Source of the DNA: Trichobilharzia szidati
Taxonomy: Eukaryota; Platyhelminthes; Trematoda; Strigeidida; Schistosomatidae
Assembly (NCBI GenBank): GCA_944472155.2
Contig: OX235277.1
Span: 21,648,804 to 21,712,803 of the forward strand
DNA: 64,000 nucleotides
Reading direction: 5' to 3'
In this document: in pieces, positions 38,061-48,613 of the stretch
Layout: each line of letters opens with the position of its first letter
How positions within the stretch are numbered: position 1 is the stretch's first letter
The notes under the pieces: model-generated
What the model saw: only the letters and a program-made list of their open reading frames with translations
The model's database searches: none
Told to the model about the DNA's origin: nothing
Position numbers and translations under genes: made by a program

Positions 38061-38297
38061 AAGCCTTTCAAAATTGCGCACGAATACAGATTGATTATCA
38101 AGGACATTAATAAATGTTTAACAAAAGTTGAATTGACTAAAGATGAGTCATTGTGCTTCGTGGCAGAATGGATTGTGCAGTCATTTGAGCAGGCCGCCTC
38201 AAAAAATCTTTACAACGTGATAGTCAAGCAACACACAGTCTTTGATAATCATGATTATATGGTAGTTCACTTAGAAATGAAACCTTTTGTGAAATAG
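38061..38297 (+). CDS. Putative dynein-light-chain-like exon (copy B)
   Basis: The frame is open from 38061 to the TAG/TAA-type stop at 38295-38297, with an acceptor-like aatacag just before 38090. The peptide has an acidic start (ELTKDES), a helix FVAEWIVQSFEQAASKNLYN and a C-terminal strand-like part (HDYMVVHLEMKPFV). This resembles the C-terminal dynein-light-chain domain of schistosome tegument-allergen-like proteins in length and order, but identity is low and I may be wrong. The partner in copy A is broken by stop codons. If real it would be the last exon of a gene whose EF-hand exon lies at 33530. Confidence 0.35.
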   Translation, partial: KPFKIAHEYRLIIKDINKCLTKVELTKDESLCFVAEWIVQSFEQAASKNLYNVIVKQHTVFDNHDYMVVHLEMKPFVK

Positions 38298-38831
38298 TCA
38301 TGGTGATGGGTTATTTACAATGTCAAATACCGTCAAGATTATTTCGAGAGAAAATCAAGTTGCCTTCATTTTACTTTCATAAATTTGGAGAAGCAGCCAA
38401 CTGGACTAGCAATCAAGAAGAGAAGCGGATGCGCTGAGAGAATTCCTTACAGTCCAATACTTCAGAAAGGCTGGGTTAGCTGGAGAGCATGTTACTGAGA
38501 GATTCAAGCTCCTGCAGTCACATAAATTGAAATAATAATAAATGAAAAAATATAGATACAAACGTACAATATTCCGTTATATGGACGTTCAGATGTATTT
38601 TGAATACTAATGTTCTAAATTATTGTATGGATTTAAAACCTGCCACATTAAAAAAGCAAAAATTTCAATGAATTCTACATTTATGGAAAAATCAAACTCA
38701 TTAAAACCACAAATGAAATGATACTGTAACCGTAACGCTTTGGATTAAGGTATTTGATGTTATTTTTGTATGTGATTAAGAGAGCTGGGATGTATGCCTT
38801 ACATTGCTCACATTGAATATCGCCTGTTTCC

Positions 38832-39437
38832 GTGACAATAGAAATTTTGTCAATTGTTGCTATCATTCAGTTCATTGAAGGGAACAAACTTTTCGCTGTG
38901 GAACAGCATGGTCTTAGAGCAGGTCATTCTTGCTTGACCAACCTTCTTTTGACCAGAGAAAGCTGGGCAAGCTCAGCTGATGCTAATATACCGGTGGATG
39001 CCATATTCATCGACCTTAGCAAGGCGTTTGACAGGGTTTCTCATTCAGGTCTTCTAGTAAAGTTAGGTAGTATGGGAATCAATAAAGTGGTTGCCGACTG
39101 GATTCAAGACTTTCTAAAGGACAGAAGACAAAGAGTACGAGTTAACGGGGTTTTATCAACATGGGAATCGGTTAAGAGTGGCGTTCCTCAGGGTACAATT
39201 CTAGGCCCACTTCTTTTCCTGATTTACGTTAATGAGATTCCATCGGTAGTTAAGTCATCCTGCTTACTGTTTGCTGACGACATCAAGATATGGAGGGCTT
39301 TACACGATGACAGTGATCAACTTGCTTTGCAGGAAGATTTAAACTTGTTAAGTGATTGGTGTAAGCACTGGGCCTTGGAGATTAACTTAAGCAAGAGTGT
39401 AGTTATGCATGTATCTCATAGTCACGTGCACAATTAA
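38832..39437 (+). pseudogene. CR1-like reverse transcriptase, truncated, part 1
   Basis: The first ~16 codons are host sequence fused to the truncated element. The element part starts at about residue 17 and keeps the fingers motif LRAGHSCLTNLL (28-39), motif A with catalytic Asp (FIDLSKAFD, 59-67), the WIQDFLKDRRQRVRVNG block (90-106), motif B SGVPQGTILGPLLF (116-129) and motif C FADD (147-150). The N-terminal endonuclease and first RT motifs are gone. The frame ends at TAA 39435-39437 and resumes in the same frame, so a single nonsense codon divides it. The reverse transcriptase would copy element RNA at a nicked target, but this copy is dead because of its 5' truncation. Confidence 0.9.
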
Positions 39438-40195
39438 TCAATGAATGGCATTGCTCTCCCAGTGGTCACTGAGTACAAGGACTTGGGAGTGGTTGTGCAG
39501 CATGACTTGAAAACAGCAACAAACTGTAGAGCTGCAGCCACTAAGGGTTTTCGAATATTATGGGCCATACGCAAAGCTTTTGCGAATTTTGACGCTGAAA
39601 TATTTCGTATATTATATCCGACTTATATCAGACCTCATTTGGAATATGGGATCCAGGCAGCGAGCCCGTGTTTCAAATACGAAATAGACTTATTAGAAAG
39701 GGTGCAAAGAGTAGGAACTAAGCTAATAAAGGGTTTCTCAACCCTCTCATATGAAGAGAGGTTAAGTGAACTGGGTTTATTTCCACTGTCATACGGACGA
39801 CTTAGAGGTGACCTAATACTAGCATACCGTATCCTAAGAAATGATTTTGGAGCAAATTTATCTAATTTATTTCTTCCTTCTAGCACCAACCAATTGCGAG
39901 GACATCACCTCAAAGTTCAAAAACCACGGTCGAATCGTCTGCCTCTGGAGATCCGTTTTTCGCATCGGATTGTGAACCATTGGAACTCCCTACCGGAACA
40001 CGTCGTATCAGCGCTATCCGTTGATTCATTCAAGGCGAGATTGGACCTCCCGTGTGTAACAAATCGAAAGGATTAACACAGGAATATAGACTACTATCCT
40101 AAATAAATTGTAAACTTTAAACATTTAAAAATTCAGTGGGGTTTTCTGTCTGTACTGAAACCCGATTAGTAGGAAATTAAAATTTCTGGTAGTGT
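38878..40195 (+). mobile_element. 5'-truncated CR1-like non-LTR retrotransposon
   Basis: The element starts abruptly inside its reverse transcriptase and ends in a short 3' tail after 40076. The start is placed where copy A/B similarity stops (after ttcagttcattgaag) and the end where it resumes (gtgtatgatg; A counterpart gtgcatacga at 32300). Copy A has no insertion at the matching site (about 32255-32300), so this is a clean empty-site comparison; ~40 bp of A has no partner in B. I see no target-site duplication. Its coding part is in much better condition than the PLE relics, so it is younger. Confidence 0.85.
39441..40076 (+). pseudogene. CR1-like reverse transcriptase, C-terminal part 2
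   Basis: This is the same reading frame as part 1 after the nonsense codon. It carries the thumb and C-terminal features of CR1/Jockey-type elements: YKDLGVVVQHDLK, LYPTYIRPHLEYG, LERVQRVGTKLIKG, YEERLSELGLFPL and the terminal FSHRIVNHWNSLPEHV block near the normal end. No other stop or frameshift is seen across 211 codons. The stop at 40074-40076 appears to be the natural end. Confidence 0.9.
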
Positions 40196-41979
40196 ATGAT
40201 GTTTACCTAAAAGCTATTCCGAAAAATAATTACAATCCTTCGGTATAGTGATGTAATTCCTTTTGCAAGCTTCGCTTCTCCACAACAGTAAATAAGTCAT
40301 GGACAGCAATGCATGGATGTTTTGGCCTTTCTGAAAATAAATGTGGAGTTTATAATATAATGCAAAATATTTTAAATATAAAGAAATTTGATCAATGTTG
40401 CACACCGAAAACTCAACAAATTTCTTTCGAAACAATGCCTCATTTATGAATATTGTACTCACCACGATCATAAAAACTACAACAGCTCTGCGTAGTATTC
40501 GCCCACACTGAATTGTCGTTCACACGCTGATATGATTATTCTGCTTACCACAAAATTATAACGGAGATCTGAAATTTCTGTTGTCCCATTATTCACAAGC
40601 AGTTCATGTAAGAATTCTACATCTATTCGGAATTATAAATATAAAAAATAGGAGTACTTGTTCAGAGTATACGTCTGATGTTCTACGCTGTATACCAGTT
40701 GATACTGCGTCATTACAAATATCATAGCGACATACCTGTTAGGTCAAACTTAATGAGCTCTTAAGTATTTGCAAACTCTGAAGTTTGACCACAAAAGTTT
40801 CTCAAATAAGATTTGATGAATAATACACGTACAGGCGTCAAACAAAGTTTTCAGTAAAAATGCTCCTCACGACGTCTTCCAAAATAAAAATTTAGCGGTC
40901 AGTGATATGTTACACTGCGACAGTATTAGTTAAGATAACTAAGAAGTACGAACTGATCAGAAATATGAATCAGCAAGTCGTAACACAAAGCACAAGGCAG
41001 GCGACTAAACAGAAGACAGGCAGATCTGGTGCATTTAGTGACGAGAATATATTCATCTGTGAGGACACATTCATAGAAATTAAGTATTAAGTGGAGTTGC
41101 GTTAATAAAATAATTGAGATATCCGAATGTGATAATGTCGAATAAAATTAAAAAACAAAACTATTTGGATTAAGGAAGTGCAAAGATGTGTTGTGACTGA
41201 CATACTTGAAAGTAACGATAAAGTTAGTTAAAATTCTAATTGTACACATTTTTCCATTACTACTGCTTATATGATTGTCTGGATGTTTTACTCACGTTAA
41301 ATAACTTTGAGTTGAATTGAGGTGAATTATTACTTGGCTAACTTGACAAAATAGAATAAATATATGTGTAAAACTTGGGCACTGTGGTATTCATTCCATG
41401 CTCATTTGTTTATTAGTTATATCACTCAGTGAAACAGTAAATAATGCTGTTTCAATTTATGATGCATTTAACAAACAATTTGAAATGGGATTCACTGAAC
41501 GGAATATATGTTCATATATTACTAATTGTTTCAAAAGGTGAAACTAATGTACTCCGCCTTCAATAATGGATCATTTTGAACATTTCAGGTGCGTTTCTGT
41601 TTCTGTTTCCATTTGAAATAAATTTTTGCAACGGTTGTTCATCTGTCCTTATTTTGTTTGGCGATGCTAGGATTATCTTCTTCATGAAATCATATTATTG
41701 CATTATGGCACACGTCAACGTTACACTTTGAAATACCAGTCACTAGTTGCCAAATAAGTGCTCGGAACTTATCGTCAAGTGATTGAAGAATCAGCCTTCA
41801 AATCTGTGAATGTCGCTTTGTGGCTTTAGACTAAACAATATCACACGGCACCTGAAAGTTACTCGTAATATTCTGACAACCGAATTCATAATAGTCACCA
41901 CATTTATAGGAAAGGCGTTTTCCTCTTGATAAATTTTACATCTTGGTGTTCGCTCAAAGAATCAGTGACATTTCCACAG

Positions 41980-42075
41980 AACGAAACATCCGTGAGCTAC
42001 AAAAGATTAGGGAGTTTTAGAAAGCAAATTCAATTATCAATGGAATAGTTTCGTTTCGCTAATAAATTTCAAATA
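41980..42075 (+). pseudogene. Broken EF-hand exon (copy B)
   Basis: The acceptor (tttccacag, AG at 41978-41979) and the start ERNIRELQKIREF are kept, then TAG at 42018-42020 replaces the Trp codon of copy A. The loop region reads NSIINGIVSF, so the Ca-binding positions 1, 3 and 5 are lost. The exon is clearly decayed. Confidence 0.55.
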
Positions 42076-43812
42076 AATCTCATTCTGTCTTGCGTGATTT
42101 CTTCCTCAGATTCAGTCATGAACTAGCCATTTCAATAATTTCTAACAACCTCAGTTGAATGTTTCATCTCATTGAAGAATTGAAGAACTGAATTATTAAT
42201 CAGTTTAGTTGAATTAATCGAAAGGCGAAGTTAACTGAAAAATCTTAAGGGAACTGTATCAAATAAACATTTTTCTGTGTAAAACTGCCGTTCATCTGAT
42301 TCACACAGCAATCTGTCATGAAGCTGGAAAACATGAGAACGCCACAAGCCCTTATTCTCTTAAATTTGTCATCAGGTATTCTGTGTGAATTCGCAGAACG
42401 TGACCATCTGTCGTGGCGTTTGCTAAAATCATTCGACAATCTATTTTTCCGCAAAGCTAATTAAGTCGAAGTCAGTCAATTGTGTTTTGTTTTAACAAAT
42501 TTTCACGTCCTGGAAAATGAATGTGAATACACACGTACTTAGACAAAATCTTTCATCACAACAAATTCGTCTGTTCTGAAGAGTCAGTACTTGTATCATT
42601 TACCTGTTCGAACGAAAATATGTTCAATGTAGTAATGTTTCCACTGAAAAGATGATTTATTTACTCGTGTATGAAATGAGATTTACGCTCCATACAAGTT
42701 ATTAGATTTCATTCATCAAAATTACATCAATGAATTACAGTCACTTTGTAAGCATCTAATTTCACTTATCACAAATATGCCTCACGTCAAAAATGTAGAC
42801 ACTATTTCACATATTCCACTAATTTAAAATAGAGTATGCTACATTTGTCATGAGAGGTCACTTTTCGAACAACAGAAGTCCGGAAATAATAATCCACCAC
42901 ATTTTGTGAGTCACGGCATGATGTTTTCCGATTTGTGAATAAATATTTGGATGCGAAACAGATTAGGCAAAATGTGAGGAGCATCAATCTGATTCATCCT
43001 ATCCGTGGTTTTGGAACACCTGTTTCAAACCACATCAATTTATTCTAAAATAAAAATTTAGTGTTTTGACCACCGACTGATATCAGTCGAGGAGTAGCGG
43101 AAACTTGTTTTGGATTTATCGGCAGCATATGCCCATGGCATAAGCAGAAACTTCAGACTATGAGTTGGGCTCTTTGGTCATTTAAGGACTTGGAAGATTT
43201 GTAGTGTCGCTTAATATCTAGATGTTGTTGTAATAAAATGAATACAGGTCAATCACTCTGAGATAGGCTTCTAAAGCTGCTGAATACTCGCACTTAAAAT
43301 TTTTTCCTCATGACAGACACTTAGGCTTTTCAGTTGTTAGTACACTGTGGGAGTCGTAAAAAAGGAGTTAGACGTATTTTTATTGGTTCGTTTCGTTTTG
43401 AACTACTTACGAGTAATATGAAAATTGGTGCTAATTTACGGCCACATCTCTTCATACAATTTTTATATTAGATATATTAGATTCGTTTTATTTATTAATT
43501 TACAGACCGTTGGTTACCGCTATATAAATGACTTTCATCACATGAATTTCGCAAGTATTTATTCGAAAATCTGATTCTTAAATCCTGTTCAGCTATATTT
43601 ATTTTTTACATTTCAAGTTTATTCATATAGCAGTACTTAACAACGTGGAATACGTTAACATAAACCTGTGGAATATCCATTTATCAACGGTACAATGATG
43701 CCAGAAGTAAAGCAATAAACTCAACTTAAATATATCTGTATATTTTCTTATTTCTAGTAGATTTAGAATTTTTCACTGGTTGATTTGTAGGCATTTTATT
43801 TATTTTTCAATT

Positions 43813-44038
43813 TTGACCGCGGATTGATATCTTTTAGAGCGGGAACAAGTGAAAACCAGGGAGTACTCAACAGCAGTTTCGTCCTGGATTTTGACTCTTG
43901 CAAAATAATCTGAAGCTCCCTTGTGACTGGCTTCCTGAGTGGGTTTCTTAGAGTTCTGTTGAGATTTCGTAACCAGTGGGGTCCAAACAGTCGGGACTGT
44001 AGAGAAATGCACGCCAATGACATTGGAAGGTGATTGCG
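43813..44038 (-). mobile_element. SINE-like element at end of copy B (left of inverted pair)
   Basis: This is the minus-strand homologue of 36170-36396. The hammerhead-like part is better kept here: agagtcaaaatccagg then gacgaaactgctgttgag. It lies directly beside the plus-strand SINE at 44050. Confidence 0.55.
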
Positions 44039-44049
44039 TTAAAATCATG

Positions 44050-44235
44050 AATTGGTGGGAGTTAGAGTTTTCGGCCTGACGAATGAGTCAGCTTCTCTTA
44101 ATCGCTGAATGGTTTACGAGATAGCTTTATAACGGAAAGGTGCTGTATTCGTAAACTGATGGGTGCGTTCTTCTGACGTGTCCAAAACTAGTTTTCAATA
44201 GTTCTCTAACTGGTAACAGTCAGTGGTCAAACTTG
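44050..44235 (+). mobile_element. SM-alpha-like SINE, internally deleted (right of inverted pair)
   Basis: It shows the 5' flank (gggagttagag), an A-box-like ctgaatggtttacgag, the ctttataac anticodon-arm region, then gatgggtgcgttcttctgacgtgtcc (in two overlapping family blocks) and aaaacta. The GAAAC-containing half of the hammerhead region is missing. The 3' body resumes at gttctctaactgg. It is head to head with the preceding minus-strand SINE at ~12 bp distance. Confidence 0.6.
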
Positions 44236-45453
44236 GGAGGTATATTCAGGATTAATAATAAACCTGACAATTCTTCTGCATGGATGTTTAACTGGTTTAT
44301 TCGATTTATTCAATAACTTACTTCTTCCTCAGTGACATTCATTTCACTTTTCAAATCCAGCATTCGCCTCACTTCTATTGCGTGCTTGAAGTATTCAGAA
44401 ACTTGAATGTAGTTCCTGTGATATGCCTGATAACAATATAAGGTGTAATTTCGCAGTGTCATTCCTTGACAGAGGAATTAAAATGAGATTACTGTTGACC
44501 TGAAAATGTTAATTTCTTTTCGTCATTGTTATCAATAATACGTATTACATATCTTATAAGGACACATAATCGAAGGATGTGAAAAAGTGTCTGAAGAATG
44601 CCATTTATTAACGGAAATGTACTCGGTGGTCTAGAATTTACTCGTCAATATACAGACTTCAAGGCATACGAGCTAACTATTCAGCGATTCGGTTAGTGTC
44701 AATTATTTAGTCATTTTAGACTCCGTCAAGTAATAATACAAGGCTGCCACAAATGCAGCTTGAATTCATGAAGTGATCGATTTTCAACCACTTGAATAAT
44801 AAACATATGCTTGCCTCGTTACTTGGAGATTGCTAGTTGAATAATTTACATGTGGCTGTCTCATCGATATGTCTTTAGAATAGCAATTGGCATATTTGAT
44901 GGCACAAAACTATATTGTGGACGTTCTCGAAGTAATTAAATATAGTCGTTAAAGTGATGACAACCCATTCGTCCGATGCTTCTCGGAATTTATCCTGGAT
45001 TTAACAGCGACTATTAGTGAATCGTTTCTTCCTTTTTCTCGCTAATCTTTATTCTTGGTGCGTATTTTCGATTTTGTTTGATGTTTTTGGTAATGGAATG
45101 TTACACAACTGCAACTGGAAACACTGAGATTTAGTTTGAGGAAATGACAAACACAGTTTCGCCGAATAAAATATTTTTCGAATACTTCTTACTAGTCTCC
45201 TGCAAGAAATTTCACCTGACACGTATATCCAAGTTCTCATATGATTTATTACGTAACTACTCAGATGGTCCCTCTCATTCACTAAGTTAACATTCAGATT
45301 CTTTTCGTAAGAGATCTTGATTTTCCTCCTCCTCGCGCAGAACATGGCTACTACAGGAAACTCTAAATACAGTGGTTAAGTTTAGTTATTTAGACTTACG
45401 TCTTATAAATTTCGAAAACAAAATGATTCTCTTAGAATGTTAATAATTTCGTC

Positions 45454-45456
<3 letters not shown>

Positions 45457-45487
<31 letters not shown>
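45457..45487. repeat. (AT)15 microsatellite
   Basis: A perfect 31-nt alternating A/T run; the longest simple repeat in the window. Confidence 0.95.
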
Positions 45488-45489
<2 letters not shown>

Positions 45490-47826
45490 TACGACTTGAA
45501 GGCTTTTGTTTTCAGAAATGACTTTGGATTCCTATCCGGTTTATTCAAAGTGAAATTTTCAAATTAACTTGTGATTAGCTCTTCACACATTTTGGTGCAC
45601 CAGAATTCATCTAATCTGAAATGTTTCAGTACTCTCAGCTGAGTCATTTCGAGTGCATCACTGATGAGTTTCCCTGCAAACAGTCAATAGAGCTGTAGGC
45701 TGTGTAGATCACTTTGTTTTGACCAGCAAGCACCATTGGTTGGTTTAAATGGTATGCAGTCACATAAATGAAGATATCCATGGTTAGTGTATCAGAAGAA
45801 AACCTCAGGAAGACAGCATTAGGCCTTACAGATGAACCGAATTTTTGAGCCTACAATGACGGCCCCTTCGTGTATCAGGATACAGACACATTTAACTGAG
45901 GTATGTTAAGTAGGAATAAACTCGGATTCACACTTCTATTAGAATGTTTCAGGGAAACAAGAATTATCAGCAGACGTTCTGTACAGAACAGTCAGTTAGA
46001 AAATTCTCATTTATTTTTTTCCATAATGGAGTAGGATTCTGCGATACCCACTGTTTCCTGCTTAAAGTTCTGCGCTAGGTCTGTGATAACTATGATTATT
46101 TCAGTGTATGTTATTTACTTCTAACAAATACAAAAGATTTATGAAGGCTGGTTCTACAGTTGGCTTTCATTTAAGGTTGCGTGAAAATCGTCTTGTCTTA
46201 GTGAACGTTAAACTGAAATCCTTTCAGTAATAACGGGAAAGTAAAATGCGTGTAACAGTTCGATTAGACTCTCTATTCCGTCGAAAGCGTGTACATTTAC
46301 TGATTAGCATAATTTGCGTTTATTTCAATAAGTCAGTATTATGATTATAGCTATGGTATTCAGTAATACAAGTTCACATAGTTAAAGCAAAATAACTGGA
46401 AATAATTTTGTCATTTGTCAAATTTCCATGAAGCCATTGATTAGAATGTCATACAATCTAGTAATGAAATGTTCAGGTTCCGAAATCAAAAGTCAGAGGG
46501 CATCAAGCATTTTTGGTCTCCATAATGTGCTACAAATCTATATTTTTATGAAAACGATTATCCTCAGGCTGTATTTGAGTTGAGGCAAAACAAGGACTAA
46601 ACGTGATCAGACCTGCTGTTTGCTCTCGTAAACTCCAGTTGGCGTTTAATTTAAGTATTCGACATGTTTAATAATTTTGTTTCGCACAGTGATACCTAAA
46701 TTTGAAAGGCATTGTCAACTTGAACGAGGCAAACTTCACGCAACTGTTTACCATGATGAACCTGGCTAAATCCAGAAAGACAAACTGAGAACGAAAAGGA
46801 CTTCGTTACGTTTCATTGTTTTCCCCTCCACCATATGAAACATAAATACTCAAATAGTTTACTTAATAATTCGGGACATTATAACCTCGTGTATAAATAA
46901 TAACAACAACTTTTATCTCTTTTCATAGTGATGTTCCTTCACAAGATAATAATGCCATTCACATCTAAGATCAAAAATAAAACTTTTGATTTTTTGCATA
47001 TTCATGTTCAATTTGTTCATGGTTATATTCAATTGATGTTAGAAACAATGAAATATATAATGTTGTCATCGTATCCTACAACAATGCTTCTTGTTTTGTT
47101 TAAAAAGTAGCATTATTTCATGCCACAGACATCGGGGAATCCACAAGTGAACGTGCGGGATAAATATCATGTGTCCTACAGTTGTTGTTACTAGTTACAT
47201 AACCACTTGTTAGTCAGTGAGAATTATTCACTTCGTACTATGGAGGCAAAATACACACAGTCAAACTCTTTCATCATGTGATGAAACTTGCAAACACTGC
47301 AGTTTACAGTTTGTCACATTGATAAACAACCTACCATATCAATCGACAAATTATGTCTGAAAATGATAGAAAATTTTACTCAGCAGAACTGAATTCCATA
47401 AAAGAAAATCTGAAGTAACAAACATAACAACAACACAGTACCACTTGAAAGTGAAATTTAGTTCAGTCCATCAAAAACATACAATAGGGTAATCACAAAT
47501 GCCCCCGTTTAATTTTGCTTGATTTAAAATGTTTGCACGGTTCAATAATAAAATATTTGTCATTGAGTTTGAAAACAGTGAGTGTCACACAGGAAAACAT
47601 ATGCAATACATAAGCATAGTTGAGCTTAGATATGAATATTTATATAACCTGGAAAACATTCAGACAATCTGTTATATTATTTATATCCCTAAAGATGGTT
47701 GCATCTGGGAAATAATACTTCAACATTGAAATCATGGTTTCTTATTACCTGAGCAGGTGGACTGTGTAATCGCATTCTTATGGTATCACTTCCATTCGAG
47801 AGACTTATTTGAAAACAAAACACGTA

Positions 47827-47925
47827 GTTCAGCGAAGAGTCTCTTTTCGGTGAATTCATTTCTTTCTCAGCTGTACAATCGCAAATATAAATGTGTTATT
47901 TTGTATGTATGTGTACATTAAGTTT
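47827..47925 (+). repeat. Solo arm of the 4.8-kb fold-back family
   Basis: It matches 4808-4905: gcgaagagtctcttt, then gaattcatt, then the cagctgtacaatcgc region and tgtgtacatt. No inverted partner is found within ~600 bp on either side. A weaker relative of the outer part is seen at about 53447-53480. Confidence 0.5.
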
Positions 47926-48416
47926 GTCAAACAAGAATAAAATTGGATATGCTTATTTTAACTTAACAGGTGAAGATTGGTAACTGGAGTTACGTAATAC
48001 AAAGTCGGTCAAGAAAATTGGGTGTTAATGAAATTAGGGTAGTAGTAACAAAGGTGATGAGTTGTGAAAAACTATTTTTAAAAAGTTTTGTAATAACATG
48101 AATAGTTTGATGATTGAGTTTTACTTAGGATACACTTAGAATATGAAACTACGTAAGATATCTAAGTAAATACAAGAATTATAAGCAATTTAGAAATCGT
48201 GAGCAATTAAAGAAACAGGCAAACAAACAAAATTTGGTCACTAAAAATCAACGAGGTTGTTACCATGACAGTAGAAAGGGTTGAGTAATTCTCTTTTGTA
48301 TGCACAGCTCCGGTTGTTCTATGTGAATGGCCAGAGCTTCAGCGATACAAAGAAGACGAAACCGAATTGCCTTTGGTAGGTTATACTCGACTCTGTAGGT
48401 TACTTTGAAGGAGGTG

Positions 48417-48613
48417 TTTTTTATTTTATTTTTTTTTTTTCATTTACAGCTTGATTCCACACCGTATTTTCAGTACAAGTATGGAATTTTCAGCATGGAT
48501 ATCGGTAGCCCAAATTCAGGCCGACCATAGATATCGGGTGTGCGTCGGCAGGGGATCGAACCCCGGACCATGTGCATGGTCGGCGAGAGTCCTAGCCACT
48601 GTGCCACCGACGC
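48417..48613 (-). mobile_element. tRNA-derived SINE, copy 3 (best preserved)
   Basis: Read on the minus strand it begins with a tRNA-like head (48541-48613), continues with the body shared with 1205-1398 (gctaccgatatccatgctg and catacttgtactg), and ends in an A-rich tail (T-rich on plus, 48417-48440). A-box (tggcacagtgg) and B-box (ggttcgatcc) are intact. A tail plus Pol III boxes means the copy could have been transcribed by RNA polymerase III. Confidence 0.85.
48541..48613 (-). tRNA. tRNA-like head of SINE (pseudo-tRNA)
   Basis: At 73 nt it has a perfect 7-bp acceptor stem (GCGTCGG with CCGACGC), a good T arm (CCGGGGTTCGATCCCCTG) and an anticodon-arm-like hairpin (GACCA/TGGTC) whose loop would place GCA in the anticodon position. 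The D stem does not pair properly. It continues straight into the SINE body with no terminator, so it is a SINE head and not a functional tRNA gene. A scanner may call it as a tRNA or pseudogene. Confidence 0.6.

Larger units (their letters stand above)
36850..44038 (+). repeat. Tandem segmental duplication, copy B
   Basis: This is the second copy of the block at 30420-36396, separated from it by the PLE relic and ~130 bp. It is longer than A because of the CR1-like insertion (38878-40195) and an extra ~400 bp at about 41200-41600. Both copies end in the same SINE-like element. Confidence 0.85.
44236..48416. other. Unassigned AT-rich stretch
   Basis: Short ORFs only, apart from the microsatellite at 45457 and the repeat arm at 47827 listed separately. 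The 98-codon reverse ORF at 45049-45345 has no motif. Confidence 0.5.

Noticed and set aside
43796..44048. Two overlapping reverse ORFs of 75 and 82 codons
   Set aside because: They lie within the SINE-like element ending duplication copy B and have no protein character.
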